From Caloramator quimbayensis (lineage in GTDB: Bacteria > Bacillota > Clostridia > Clostridiales > Caloramatoraceae): a stretch of DNA of 64,000 nucleotides. Position 1 is the first letter of the stretch. Each line of letters starts with the position of its first letter. A model generated the notes under the pieces. The model searched no databases. It had not been told where the DNA came from and saw only the letters and a list, made by a program, of their open reading frames with translations. Position numbers and translations under genes: made by a program. This document shows, one piece after another, positions 52,602 through 61,047 of the stretch. The DNA is taken from contig NZ_FUYH01000002.1 in the NCBI RefSeq assembly GCF_900167605.1, positions 1 through 64,000 on the forward strand, in the 5' to 3' direction.

Positions 52602-53060
52602 ATGGGCTCTATGAGTAAACTTTTTAACAGGATTTATGATATGGAATTGTATGAAATACAAAGAAGTTTTCCATATTTAGGGGAAGGAATAAGCAGGGCT
52701 GTTTTTGCTGTAAATAATGATTATGTGGTAAAGGTTGCAAAGGATTTAGACGGGGATTATCAGTGTAAAGTTGAATATTATGTTTATACCCACACAAACA
52801 AAATATTGAAAGACTACCTTTGCCCTATTGTATGGTATAAAAGGGGAATGATTGCAATGCCTCGGGCAATACCACTATCTTATTATATAAGAGAGCCCTA
52901 TATAGATATTTCGAAAGTAAGAAGCGATAGAAATTCCTATGAAGATTTAATAAGACTATCAAATAAATTCAACCTTTTGTTTGAGGATATAGTTTCAACA
53001 AGTTCCTGGGGGATTTTAAACAATAGGATGGTTTTAATTGATTATGGATGTACAAACTAA
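52602..53060 (+). CDS. Minimal protein-kinase-fold protein
   Basis: A 152-residue protein of unknown function. It shows N-lobe features of a kinase: a glycine-type loop (LGEGISRAVFAV, about 26-37), a beta-3 lysine (VVKVAKD, about 44), an alpha-C glutamate (KVEYYVY, about 58) and a hinge (GMIAMPRAI). The C-lobe is cut to a helix plus WGILNNRMVLIDYGC, where the Asp could match the metal-binding Asp of DFG. There is no HRD catalytic loop. It may bind nucleotide without transferring phosphate, or be a remnant. AAGGGGTGG precedes the ATG. It stands alone between a terminator and a repeat copy. Confidence 0.6.
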   Translation: MGSMSKLFNRIYDMELYEIQRSFPYLGEGISRAVFAVNNDYVVKVAKDLDGDYQCKVEYYVYTHTNKILKDYLCPIVWYKRGMIAMPRAIPLSYYIREPYIDISKVRSDRNSYEDLIRLSNKFNLLFEDIVSTSSWGILNNRMVLIDYGCTN

Positions 53061-53065
53061 AAGAG

Positions 53066-53128
53066 TGCCACCCAGTTGACAAGTGACAAACTCGTGAATA
53101 GGGTTGTCGCTATCAATTGTGTGGCATT
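53066..53128 (+). repeat. Palindromic repeat copy, left of the HEPN/MNT pair
   Basis: GTGCCACCCAGTTGACAAGT continuing to GACAA (53066-53090), a 14-base loop, and an imperfect inverted arm ending GTGTGGCA (53105-53127). It is in the same orientation as, and similar to, the copy at 54017-54080. It starts five bases after the stop codon of the kinase-like gene and could act as its terminator. Confidence 0.8.
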
Positions 53129-53271
53129 TTATCATGTTCATTAAAGAATAAAATGTCTATTGTAATTTTAATTCTAAATCTCAATAACTCTATTAGCTAT
53201 ATTATTAAAATTGCATAAATATGGTATACTTAATAATGTATTAATTTAAAAAGCAAGGATTTGTTTTTGGT

Positions 53272-53285
53272 CGATTTAAAAATCG
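53272..53285. promoter_or_regulatory. Small palindrome before the HEPN/MNT pair
   Basis: CGATTT-AA-AAATCG, 17 bases before the ATG at 53302 and downstream of a TATACT. A possible autoregulatory site; weak evidence. Confidence 0.35.
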
Positions 53286-53301
53286 TATAAGAGGTGACGT
53301 T

Positions 53302-53697
53302 ATGAATAGAGATGTTCGTTGGAAACAGAGGTTTTCAAATTATAAAAAAGCAGTTGCTCAGCTTACAGAGTTTATAGAAAAGGGAGAGCTTAATAAGTTT
53401 GAAGTTCAAGGGCTTATACAGTGCTTTGAATATACTTTTGAATTGGCATGGAAGACTATGAAGGATTATCTTGAAATGGAAGGATTTGATGTTAAAAGTC
53501 CAAGAACAACAATACAGACTGCATTTCAAATACAATTAGTTGAAGATGGACATACATGGATTGATGCATTGGAAAAAAGGAATTTAATGTCTCATACTTA
53601 TAATGAAGAGATTGTAAAGGAAGTAGAAGAGCTTATTCGTAATAATTATTATCCTCTTATAAAGGAGTTATGTTCTAAATTGGAGGAATTGGAATGA
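53302..53697 (+). CDS. HI0074-family HEPN-like protein (nucleotidyltransferase substrate-binding type)
   Basis: A 131-residue all-helical protein. QRFSNYKKAVAQLTEFIE, GLIQCFEYTFELAWKTMKDY and DALEKRNLMSHTYNEE are typical of the HI0074 family. It forms a complex with a minimal nucleotidyltransferase, here the next gene, which overlaps by four bases. Related HEPN/MNT pairs act as toxin-antitoxin systems in which the MNT protein inactivates the HEPN RNase by adding nucleotides. This subfamily has the R-x4-H-like RNLMSH site, but its RNase activity is not established. GAGGTGACG precedes the ATG. Confidence 0.85.
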   Translation: MNRDVRWKQRFSNYKKAVAQLTEFIEKGELNKFEVQGLIQCFEYTFELAWKTMKDYLEMEGFDVKSPRTTIQTAFQIQLVEDGHTWIDALEKRNLMSHTYNEEIVKEVEELIRNNYYPLIKELCSKLEELE

Positions 53698-53999
53698 ATT
53701 TTGGATTGAGGGATTCGGATATTGAATATATAAGGGATGCAATGAAAAGATTTAAAGATATAGAGAAGGCAGTAATATTTGGTTCAAGGGCAAAAGGGAA
53801 TTATAAAGCAGCATCCGATGTTGATATTGCTATTTACGGGGAAAAAATAAACTTTGATATTTTATCGAAACTCCATGCAATGCTTGAAGAGGAAAGTCCT
53901 ATGCCATATTTTTTTGATATAGTTGACTATTCTCATTTAAATCATAAAGAGCTTAAAGAGCATATAGATAGGGTAGGAATGGTAATATATGAAAAATAA
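53694..53999 (+). CDS. MNT-type minimal nucleotidyltransferase
   Basis: A 101-residue protein of the DNA polymerase beta fold. The signature GSRAKGNYKAASDVDIAIYG (about 30-49) gives the GS motif and the two catalytic Asp residues; a third acidic residue is in FFDIVDY near 80. It probably adds nucleotides to its HEPN partner. It overlaps the partner by four bases (ATGA) and has GGAGG upstream. The two genes together are flanked by repeat copies of the same family. Confidence 0.88.
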   Translation: MNFGLRDSDIEYIRDAMKRFKDIEKAVIFGSRAKGNYKAASDVDIAIYGEKINFDILSKLHAMLEEESPMPYFFDIVDYSHLNHKELKEHIDRVGMVIYEK

Positions 54000-54016
54000 A
54001 AAATGATACTAAAAGA

Positions 54017-54080
54017 GTGCCACCCAGTTGATAGGTGACAAACTAAGGATTAGGGTTGTCATTATCAACTGGGTGATACT
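54017..54080 (+). repeat. Palindromic repeat copy, right of the HEPN/MNT pair
   Basis: GTGCCACCCAGTTGATAGGT continuing to GACAA, a short loop, then TTGTCATTATCAACTGGGTG and ATAC, with an eight-base T run after it. Arms pair almost throughout, so it also reads as a terminator for the pair. Confidence 0.85.
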
Positions 54081-54145
54081 TTTTTTATAATATTATTAAA
54101 TTTTTATTACATACTAAAACATATAAAGAAATTCTGCTATTATAG

Positions 54146-54178
54146 AATTAGCCCATATCCTTTGGAGTGGGACTAATT
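54146..54178 (+). promoter_or_regulatory. Leader hairpin before panG
   Basis: AATTAGCCCA pairs with TGGG-A-CTAATT, one bulged A. It ends just before the ribosome binding site of panG. No known riboswitch matches; function uncertain. Confidence 0.3.
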
Positions 54179-54194
54179 TAAAGAGGTGGAAAAA

Positions 54195-55058
54195 ATGAAA
54201 ATTGGTTTTATTGGCGCTGGAAAGGTGGGATGTGCCTTTGGACGCTATCTAACTGAGACAGGACTTGATGTTGAAGGTTTCTACAGCAGGTCTGTTTTAT
54301 CGTGTCAAAGTGCTGCAGACTTTACAAAGACAAAGGTTTTATCCTTAGAGGAGCTTATCTTATCCTGTGACTACATATTCATTACAACTCCCGATAATGC
54401 AATATCATCTCTTTGGGAGAGACTTAAAGATTTTGATTTAAAAGGAAAAAACATATTTCATATGAGCGGGTGCTTGACCTCTGATGTTTTTTGTGATGCA
54501 AAAAAAATCGGGGCTTTTTCTTATTCACTTCATCCCCTTTATCCCTTTACTGACAGAGAGTGTTATAAATTTTTAAAGGATGTTATTTTTTCTGTAGAAG
54601 GAGAAAATATAAATAACATAAAATCTTTTTTAGACTTAGCAAAACTTAAATATTTTTTAATAGATAAAAATAATAAGGCAAAATATCATGCAGCTGCAGT
54701 TTTTGCTTCAAATTATATTGTATCTTTAGCTAAAATTTCCAAGGAAATAATGTTAGAGTGCAATATGGATGAAAAGTTTATAGTTGATGCAATATATCCT
54801 CTTATGCAGGGAGCCCTTTTAAACATAAAAGAAAAGGGTGTTGAAGATTCTTTAACAGGGCCAATAGTCAGGGGAGATTATAACACTATAAAGCTTCATC
54901 TTGACAGCATTGAAAAATATAAGGAAATATATAAAAGTTTAGGACTTACAGCACTTAATATTGAAATGGAAAAATTAGAGGGCTGCAAAGATGAAGAATG
55001 TAAAGAAAAGATGGAAAAGCTAAATAAAATAGAAAAAATGTTAAGGGGAGATAAGTAA
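54195..55058 (+). CDS. panG: Rossmann/DUF2520 reductase, likely alternative ketopantoate reductase
   Basis: A 287-residue protein. An NAD(P)-binding Rossmann fold at about 1-130 has [20 protein letters not shown] at its start; a DUF2520 helical domain covers about 130-270 ([35 protein letters not shown]). PanG of Francisella, a ketopantoate reductase unrelated to PanE, belongs to this architecture, and homologues were noted in clostridia. It shares one base with panB and is followed by panC and panD, with no panE in the window. Reduction of ketopantoate to pantoate with NAD(P)H is therefore likely. I chose the ATG at 54195, after AAAGAGGTGG; GTG at 54186 is the alternative. Confidence 0.78.
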   Translation: MKIGFIGAGKVGCAFGRYLTETGLDVEGFYSRSVLSCQSAADFTKTKVLSLEELILSCDYIFITTPDNAISSLWERLKDFDLKGKNIFHMSGCLTSDVFCDAKKIGAFSYSLHPLYPFTDRECYKFLKDVIFSVEGENINNIKSFLDLAKLKYFLIDKNNKAKYHAAAVFASNYIVSLAKISKEIMLECNMDEKFIVDAIYPLMQGALLNIKEKGVEDSLTGPIVRGDYNTIKLHLDSIEKYKEIYKSLGLTALNIEMEKLEGCKDEECKEKMEKLNKIEKMLRGDK

Positions 55059-55894
55059 TGAAAAATACAGTTGCAACTTTTAAAGAGGCAAAGGAAAAGG
55101 GTATAAAGCTTACTATGCTCACGGCCTATGATTATTCCTTTGCAAAGCTTGTTGATGAGGCAGGAATTGATGGAATATTAGTCGGTGACTCCCTTGGCAT
55201 GGTAGCTTTAGGCTATGAAAACACATTATCCGTTACAATTGATGATATGATTCATCATATAAAGGCGGTAAGGCGTGGGGCTGAAAATGCTCTTATAGTT
55301 GGAGATATGCCTTTTCTTTCATATCATATATCAGTTGAGGATTCTATAAAAAACGCAGGAAGGCTTGTTCAAGAGGGAGGATGCCATGCTGTAAAGCTTG
55401 AAGGAGGAATTGAGGTTTTAGATAAGGTAAAGGCTATTATAAAAGCTCAAATACCTGTTATGGGGCATATCGGATTAACTCCCCAGTCGGTAAATATGCT
55501 TGGGGGCTTTAAGGTTCAGGGTAAGTCAAAGGAACAGATAAAAAAGCTTATAGATGATGCAAAGTATCTTGAGGAGGCAGGAGTATTTTCAATAGTTTTA
55601 GAGGCTGTTCCTGATGAGGTGGCAAAAATTATTACTGAATCAATATCAATTCCAACCATAGGAATTGGTGCAGGAAAATACTGCGACGGACAGATTCTTG
55701 TTATAAACGATATGCTTGGGCTTTTCAGCGATTTTACCCCAAAGTTTGTAAAAAGGTATAGAAACCTTGGAGAGGAAATAAAGTCAGGAATTTTAGAGTA
55801 TATTGAAGATGTAAGAGGGGGAAAATTCCCTGAGGATGTGCATTCTTTTAAGCTTAATAAGGAAATTTCCGATGAGATAAAAAAGCTGTATTAG
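55058..55894 (+). CDS. panB: Ketopantoate hydroxymethyltransferase
   Basis: A 278-residue TIM-barrel enzyme that adds a hydroxymethyl group from methylenetetrahydrofolate to ketoisovalerate. Signatures include [39 protein letters not shown] (metal ligands), AVKLEGG with the catalytic Glu region, and [28 protein letters not shown] precedes the ATG. It follows panG directly and feeds it with ketopantoate. Confidence 0.96.
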   Translation: MKNTVATFKEAKEKGIKLTMLTAYDYSFAKLVDEAGIDGILVGDSLGMVALGYENTLSVTIDDMIHHIKAVRRGAENALIVGDMPFLSYHISVEDSIKNAGRLVQEGGCHAVKLEGGIEVLDKVKAIIKAQIPVMGHIGLTPQSVNMLGGFKVQGKSKEQIKKLIDDAKYLEEAGVFSIVLEAVPDEVAKIITESISIPTIGIGAGKYCDGQILVINDMLGLFSDFTPKFVKRYRNLGEEIKSGILEYIEDVRGGKFPEDVHSFKLNKEISDEIKKLY

Positions 55895-56248
55895 TAAAAC
55901 AAGACAATATAATTTTAGCCTTATAAGCACAGGCATATTATATCAAAACAGTTTGATTAATTCTTAAATTAGGTAAGTGCTCTAAAACAATTTGATATAT
56001 TAAGTTTTATTTTAAATTCTTTTATAATAGAAATTTAGTTCTGTCAATGTATTTAAATTGCTTGGTGAATTAAAGATAGAATAATTTTTAAAAAATTTGG
56101 CTTCTAAAGATTTTGCTTATATATTTTTTAAAGCAGCTTTAAATATTTGCTTTATAAAATAATATTATGATTAAAGTTAATTTTATAAAAAATTGCATAA
56201 GCTAAATTGATATTTGTGCCGGATATAAACGGCAGGATGGAGGATGCT
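55895..56248. other. Gap between panB and panC
   Basis: About 350 AT-rich bases split the pan genes. I see no gene, repeat copy or clear hairpin. A TTG-initiated frame into panC from 56207 exists but lacks a ribosome binding site. Confidence 0.4.
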
Positions 56249-57100
56249 ATGAAAATAATAAGAAGCGTAACTGAGATGAAAAGTGTTATTAACGATATAA
56301 AAAATATTAAAAAGAGCATAGGCTTTGTGCCTACTATGGGGTATCTTCACGATGGACATAAAAGCCTTATTGAAAGGGCAAGATTAGAAAACGATGTCGT
56401 TGTAGTGAGCATATTTGTAAATCCCACTCAGTTTGGACCTGCGGAGGATTTTGAAAGATACCCAAGAGACGAGGTGAGAGATAAAAAAGTATGCCTTGAT
56501 GCAGGGTGTGATATTATATTTATGCCAGAGAGCAGCGATATGTATAAGGATAATTATTCTACTTATGTTGAGGTTTTAAATTTAACAGAAGGGCTTTGCG
56601 GTGCTTCAAGGCCTGGTCATTTTAGAGGGGTTGCAACGGTTGTTACAAAGCTTTTTAATATAGTAAAACCTGACAGGGCATACTTTGGGGAAAAGGACGC
56701 TCAGCAGCTTGCTGTAATAAAAAGAATGGTTGAAGATTTGAATATGGATGTTGAAGTTGTAGGATGCCCAATAATAAGGGAAAGGGATGGCCTTGCATTA
56801 AGCTCGAGAAATACATATCTTAGCGAGGATGAAAGAGTACAGGCCCTAAATCTTTATAAATCCTTAAACCTTGCAAAGAATATGATAGATAAGGGAGAGA
56901 GGGATGTAAAAATAATTAGGGACGAGATGATAAAACTTATAAATACTGCAAAGGATGCAAAGATTGATTATGTTGAATTTGTTAATGCCAAAAATTTAAA
57001 GCCGATAGATAGGATTAAAGGGGAAGTTTTGATAGCCCTTGCGGTTAAAATAGGGAAAACAAGGCTTATAGATAATATGAGAATAAAATGTGAAGAATGA
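56249..57100 (+). CDS. panC: Pantothenate synthetase
   Basis: A 283-residue ligase joining pantoate and beta-alanine with ATP. Motifs are [16 protein letters not shown] with the HxGH nucleotide motif near 34-37, [39 protein letters not shown] and the KMSKS-like [16 protein letters not shown] near 185. I chose the ATG at 56249 because GGAGG lies six bases upstream. panD starts 16 bases after its stop. Confidence 0.96.
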   Translation: MKIIRSVTEMKSVINDIKNIKKSIGFVPTMGYLHDGHKSLIERARLENDVVVVSIFVNPTQFGPAEDFERYPRDEVRDKKVCLDAGCDIIFMPESSDMYKDNYSTYVEVLNLTEGLCGASRPGHFRGVATVVTKLFNIVKPDRAYFGEKDAQQLAVIKRMVEDLNMDVEVVGCPIIRERDGLALSSRNTYLSEDERVQALNLYKSLNLAKNMIDKGERDVKIIRDEMIKLINTAKDAKIDYVEFVNAKNLKPIDRIKGEVLIALAVKIGKTRLIDNMRIKCEE

Positions 57101-57116
57101 TACAAAGGAGGATAAT

Positions 57117-57497
57117 ATGCTTTTAAATATGTTAAAATCAAAGATACACAGGGCAACGGTTACAGAGGCAAACCTTAACTATGTTGGAAGTATTACAATA
57201 GATGAGGATTTAATGGATGCAGCAGGGCTTTTGGAAAACGAAAGGGTTCAGATTGTAAACATAAACAACGGTAAAAGGTTTGATACCTATGTTATAAAGG
57301 GAGAAAGAGGGAAAGGTCAGATATGCCTTAACGGTGCAGCAGCAAGGCTTGTTCATCCTGGGGATAAAATAATAATAATGGCCTACTGCTTTGTAGATTA
57401 TAGCGAGGCCAAGGATATAAAACCAAAGGTTGTGCTTGTAGACGATAATAATAGGGTAGAAAGGATTATACAGGAAAGAGAGGGAATGGTGGTTTAG
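57117..57497 (+). CDS. panD: Aspartate 1-decarboxylase (pyruvoyl enzyme)
   Basis: A 126-residue proenzyme that makes beta-alanine from aspartate. Self-cleavage between Gly24 and Ser25 (LNYVGS) forms the pyruvoyl group. The substrate and fold motifs [20 protein letters not shown] and [17 protein letters not shown] are present. I chose the ATG at 57117, with AAAGGAGG upstream. Together with panG, panB and panC it completes pantothenate synthesis from ketoisovalerate and aspartate. Confidence 0.96.
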   Translation: MLLNMLKSKIHRATVTEANLNYVGSITIDEDLMDAAGLLENERVQIVNINNGKRFDTYVIKGERGKGQICLNGAAARLVHPGDKIIIMAYCFVDYSEAKDIKPKVVLVDDNNRVERIIQEREGMVV

Positions 57498-57648
57498 TGC
57501 AAGGGAGATGACAAGTAACAAAAAGGTTCTTTTTATTCTTGACTCAATTAGTTAAAATTTACCTTTGCGTTTATGTTATATTTCAAATTAAAATTATAGC
57601 GAAATACTACTCATGAATTAACTTTAGAAAGAATTGATATTATGAATT

Positions 57649-57684
57649 AAGCAGGAAGTTATTTGATAACAGCCTGCTTTTTTA
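57649..57684. terminator. Terminator between panD and nadC
   Basis: AAGCAGG / CCTGCTT with an inner GTTAT/ATAAC stem and a T run. It lies between the convergent panD and nadC operons. Confidence 0.85.
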
Positions 57685-57704
57685 TTTATATAAGTTTTTA
57701 TTTT

Positions 57705-57720
57705 GTCAATTGGGTGGCAC
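57705..57720 (-). repeat. Repeat fragment fused to the nadC stop codon
   Basis: On the minus strand TAG-TGCCACCCAATTGAC: the G of the nadC stop is the first base of the repeat, the same arrangement as at 45064-45092. Confidence 0.7.
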
Positions 57721-58547
57721 TATACTATCCTAAGGCTCAAATCTAAGGATTTGTAGGAGTGGGTTATGGCACCGGTTGAAATAAAGTCAACCCCTGTTTT
57801 TGCAATATCGCTTATAGTATCTAAGCTTACATTCCCTGAAACTTCAGTTAAAGCCCTGCCGTCTATTAACGAAACGGCTTCTTTAATAAGCTCAATGCTC
57901 ATATTATCAAGCATAATAATATCAGCATTGCATTTTAAAGCCTCCCTTACCATGTCTAAATCTTCCGTTTCAACTTCAATCTTTTTAAGGTTGGAGTATC
58001 TTTTTTTAACAAGTTCTACTGCATTATATATTCCACCTGCTGCCTTTATATGGTTATCTTTAATTAATATCCCGTCGGACAGGTTAAACCTGTGATTTAC
58101 AGCACCTCCAACCCTTGTGGAATATTTTTCAAGAATTCTAAGGGTTGGGGTTGTCTTTCTTGTATCAAGAAGCTGAGCCTTTGTTCCTTCTATCCTTTTT
58201 ATAAATTCCCTTGTAAGCGTTGCAATACCGCTCATCCTTTGTATAAAATTAAGGGCAGTTCTCTCACCAATAAGTATATTTTTTGTTTTGCCTCTTAATG
58301 TGCATACGACATCTCCTTTTTTTATTTCATTACCATCCTTTTTTAAAACCTGAACATCAACATCTCCTAAAATTTCAAAAACCCTTTTAAATACGAAAAT
58401 TCCAGCTAAAATTCCATCCTGCTTTGCATAAAGATTTGCACTGCTTTGCAGGCTATCTGATATTATCGCCTCAGTTGTTATGTCCTCATAGGTTACATCT
58501 TCGTTTAAAGCATCTATGATAAGTTTATCAATAACTGATAAGTTCAT
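57720..58547 (-). CDS. nadC: Nicotinate-nucleotide pyrophosphorylase (carboxylating)
   Basis: A 275-residue enzyme converting quinolinate and PRPP to nicotinate mononucleotide. Motifs: ALNEDVTYEDITTEAI, ERTALNFIQRMSGIATLT, LDTRKTTPTLRILEKYSTRV, VGGAVNHRFNLSDGILIKDN and EVETEDLDMVREAL. It overlaps nadB by 20 bases and is the last gene of nadABC. Confidence 0.96.
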   Translation of the reverse strand: MNLSVIDKLIIDALNEDVTYEDITTEAIISDSLQSSANLYAKQDGILAGIFVFKRVFEILGDVDVQVLKKDGNEIKKGDVVCTLRGKTKNILIGERTALNFIQRMSGIATLTREFIKRIEGTKAQLLDTRKTTPTLRILEKYSTRVGGAVNHRFNLSDGILIKDNHIKAAGGIYNAVELVKKRYSNLKKIEVETEDLDMVREALKCNADIIMLDNMSIELIKEAVSLIDGRALTEVSGNVSLDTISDIAKTGVDFISTGAITHSYKSLDLSLRIV

Positions 58548-59823
58548 CCTTAAGATCCCACCTTTTTTCTTTTATTAAATCTATTGCTATTTTTAAGTTT
58601 TCTCTTTTTACCATTTCAAAGTCGGTTATAATCTTTGGGCTTACTTTCTTAAGAGGGGTTTTATCTGAAAGGTTATTAATATAATCTGCAGCCCTTCTTG
58701 AAAATACTAAGCCTTCAAGGAGGGAGTTGCTTGCAAGGCGGTTTTCGCCGTGAACACCGCTGCAGGATACTTCCCCTGCTGCAAAAAGGTTTTCCATAGA
58801 AGTTTTAGAATACAAATCAACCTCAATTCCTCCCATAAAATAATGCTGGGCAGGGGCAACGGGTATAGAATCCTTTGTAATATCTATTCCCCTTTTTAAA
58901 CACTCGCTGTAGATTTTAGGGAATCTTTGTTTGATATATGAAGAATTCAAATGGGAAAGGCTAAGATAAACGTTAGAGGAATTTGTTTTTTTCATTTCAC
59001 TGTAAATCTTTGATGACACCTCATCCCTTGGCAAAAGCTCATCTACAAACCTTTCACCCTTAGAATTTAAAAGATGTGCCCCTTCACCTCTTACGCTTTC
59101 TGATATTAAAAACCTTCTTTCATTGGTGCTTTCATAAAAGGCTGTTGGGTGAAACTGTATATATTGTATGTCCTTTAGCTTTATGTTGTTTTTAACTGCA
59201 ATAGAAAGCCCATCTCCTGTTAAAATCCTTTGGTTTGTTGAGTTTTTAAATAAACCTCCAATTCCTCCAGTTGCAAGTATAGTAAACTTGGAAAATATGT
59301 TTAGCTGTTTGCTTTCTTTAATAAATATTCCGCCAAGGCATCTGTTGTTTTGGGTTATTAAATCGCAAAGATAAAAGTTTTTATATATCTTTATATTCTT
59401 TCTTTTTAAAACCTTTTCTATTAAAGAGTCTGCTACTTCTTTTCCAGTATAATCTTTGTGGTGGACTATTCGGTTTGTGCTGTGGGCACCTTCACGTGTG
59501 TATAAAAGGTTATCCTTTGATTTATCAAAATCAACTCCAAGCTCAATAAGCTTTTTTATATTTTCGATAGACTCATCAACAAGAACCCTGACAGCAGTCA
59601 AATCGTTTTTATAGTTTCCAGCCCGTAATGTGTCTTCGATAAAGGATGGCTTATCATGCTCATCCTTTGCAGTTGCAATTCCCCCCTGTGCAAGATATGT
59701 ATTGGTCTTTGTAATATCCCCTTTAGATATAAGGGCAATGTTTAAATCATCTCTCAGGTTAAGTGCAGAATAAAGCCCTGCAATTCCAGTCCCCACTATT
59801 AAAACATCACATTCTATATCCAT
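58528..59823 (-). CDS. nadB: L-aspartate oxidase
   Basis: A 431-residue FAD enzyme making iminoaspartate. It has the N-terminal dinucleotide motif VGTGIAGLYSALNL, then YLAQGGIATAKDEHD, TREGAHSTNRIVHHKDYTGK, IQFHPTAF and SESVRGEGAHLLN. The C-terminal helical domain is short, which accounts for a length below the roughly 520 residues of many NadB proteins. In an anaerobe fumarate is a likely electron acceptor (inference). It lies four bases after nadA. Confidence 0.95.
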   Translation of the reverse strand: MDIECDVLIVGTGIAGLYSALNLRDDLNIALISKGDITKTNTYLAQGGIATAKDEHDKPSFIEDTLRAGNYKNDLTAVRVLVDESIENIKKLIELGVDFDKSKDNLLYTREGAHSTNRIVHHKDYTGKEVADSLIEKVLKRKNIKIYKNFYLCDLITQNNRCLGGIFIKESKQLNIFSKFTILATGGIGGLFKNSTNQRILTGDGLSIAVKNNIKLKDIQYIQFHPTAFYESTNERRFLISESVRGEGAHLLNSKGERFVDELLPRDEVSSKIYSEMKKTNSSNVYLSLSHLNSSYIKQRFPKIYSECLKRGIDITKDSIPVAPAQHYFMGGIEVDLYSKTSMENLFAAGEVSCSGVHGENRLASNSLLEGLVFSRRAADYINNLSDKTPLKKVSPKIITDFEMVKRENLKIAIDLIKEKRWDLKDELISY

Positions 59824-59827
59824 TTTA

Positions 59828-60727
59828 TCACCTTGCTAAAAGAAGCATATTTTCAAGGGCACGTCTTGCCTTATCTGCAACTTCCTTATCAACTTTAATT
59901 TCATGTTTCATATATAATAGGCTCTCATATACATCTTTAATTCTTGTTTTCTTCATATTAGGGCAGGTTGCAGTTTTACCAGGGGCGTAGAAATTTTTAT
60001 GAGGGTTATCCCTTTTTAGCGTATGAATTACTCCTTCTTCTGTTGCTATAACATAGTTTTTGTAGTTTGTGTTTGTAGCATATTCTATTATTTCCTTTGT
60101 GCTTCCCACAAAATCGGATATGTCCCTTACATCCTTTTCACATTCAGGGTGGGCTAAAACTACTAAATCCTTTATCTCATCCTTCAGCATAAGTATGCTT
60201 TCCTTTGAAATCTTTTTGTGGGTTGGGCAAAATCCCTCCCAAAGAATTATTTCCTTTTCGGGGACCTGCTCTTTAATGTATTCCCCAAGGTTTTTGTCGG
60301 GAAGAAAAACTATTTTTTTATTATCAAGCTTTTTTATAATCTTTAGTGCGTTTGAGGAAGTTACAACAACATCGCAAAGGGCTTTAACCTCAGCAGTTGT
60401 GTTTATGTAGCACACAAAAGCAGCGTCAGTATGCTTTGCTTTATATTCCGAAAGCTTATCGGTATCCACCATGTCGGCAAGGGGACAGCCTGCATCAACA
60501 ACAGGAAGGAGCACTGTTTTTTCAGGGGATAAAATCTTTGCGCTTTCTGCCATAAAATGAACCCCGCAAAGGACTATTACATCTTTATCGGATTTTTTTG
60601 CAATATCGCTCAAATAAAAGGAATCCCCAACATAATCAGCTGCATCGATTACCTCTAAAAGCTGATAGTTGTGGGCAAGGATTAAGGCATTTTTCTCTTT
60701 CTTTAACTTATTTATTTCATCTATCAT
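59828..60727 (-). CDS. nadA: Quinolinate synthase
   Basis: A 299-residue 4Fe-4S enzyme condensing iminoaspartate with DHAP. Three repeated domains carry one cluster Cys each: VLCGVHFMAESAKIL, a middle Cys around ALCDVVVTSSNALKI, and KTATCPNMKKT. AHNYQ and PLADMV-type motifs (HNYQLLEVIDAADYVGDS; CPLADMVD) bind substrate. It opens the nadABC operon. AGGTG precedes its ATG on the minus strand. Confidence 0.96.
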   Translation of the reverse strand: MIDEINKLKKEKNALILAHNYQLLEVIDAADYVGDSFYLSDIAKKSDKDVIVLCGVHFMAESAKILSPEKTVLLPVVDAGCPLADMVDTDKLSEYKAKHTDAAFVCYINTTAEVKALCDVVVTSSNALKIIKKLDNKKIVFLPDKNLGEYIKEQVPEKEIILWEGFCPTHKKISKESILMLKDEIKDLVVLAHPECEKDVRDISDFVGSTKEIIEYATNTNYKNYVIATEEGVIHTLKRDNPHKNFYAPGKTATCPNMKKTRIKDVYESLLYMKHEIKVDKEVADKARRALENMLLLAR

Positions 60728-60843
60728 CTTTACACCTCACTTTACAGTTGTATATACACTATTGTAAATAAAGATAATGTCAATTACAACTATTATTCTT
60801 TATTTATTATTAGTAATTTTAGCGTTAATTATTAAGCGAAAAA
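60728..60843 (-). promoter_or_regulatory. nadABC upstream region with an imperfect inverted repeat
   Basis: TTACAG...TGTATATACA...TTGTAA between about 60738 and 60764 is roughly palindromic and lies directly before nadA. On the minus strand TTGACA (60783-60778) could be a -35 box. A NiaR-type operator is possible, but I cannot match a consensus. Confidence 0.35.
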
Positions 60844-60978
60844 GGTGCCAGGCACCGGAGAACGGAGAAAACAGAAAAAAAATTCCATGTATTTGATAAG
60901 TAACAGCGTAGGAGAAAAAGTGACAGGCACGGGAGAGAGGAGAAGATTAGGTGAAATAAGTAACCGTTCTGGGACAGC
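60844..60978. repeat. Repeat cluster with GGTGCCAGGCACC
   Basis: The palindrome GGTGCCAGGCACC (60844-60856), a variant GTGACAGGCAC (60920-60930), GATAAGTAACAG and AATAAGTAACCG (near 60956) lie between the nad and rsgI genes. These resemble REP-type sequences of Firmicutes. No gene in this gap is credible. Confidence 0.65.
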
Positions 60979-61001
60979 GAGGCAGATATAAATGATAGAC
61001 A

Positions 61002-61039
61002 AAAAGCCATGATAAAAACAATTCTTTATCATAGCTTTT
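61002..61039 (-). terminator. Terminator of sigI-rsgI
   Basis: A 15-bp stem (61002-61016 with 61025-61039) with one wobble pair. Read on the minus strand it ends in TTTTTG. Confidence 0.75.
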
Positions 61040-61047
61040 AAAATCAG

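Noticed and set aside
60738-60764. NiaR operator before nadA
   Set aside because: Only an imperfect inverted repeat is present and I could not match a known NiaR consensus; kept as a low-confidence regulatory region only.
60832-61032. Minus-strand frames between nadA and rsgI
   Set aside because: They translate repeat sequences and overlap the rsgI terminator.
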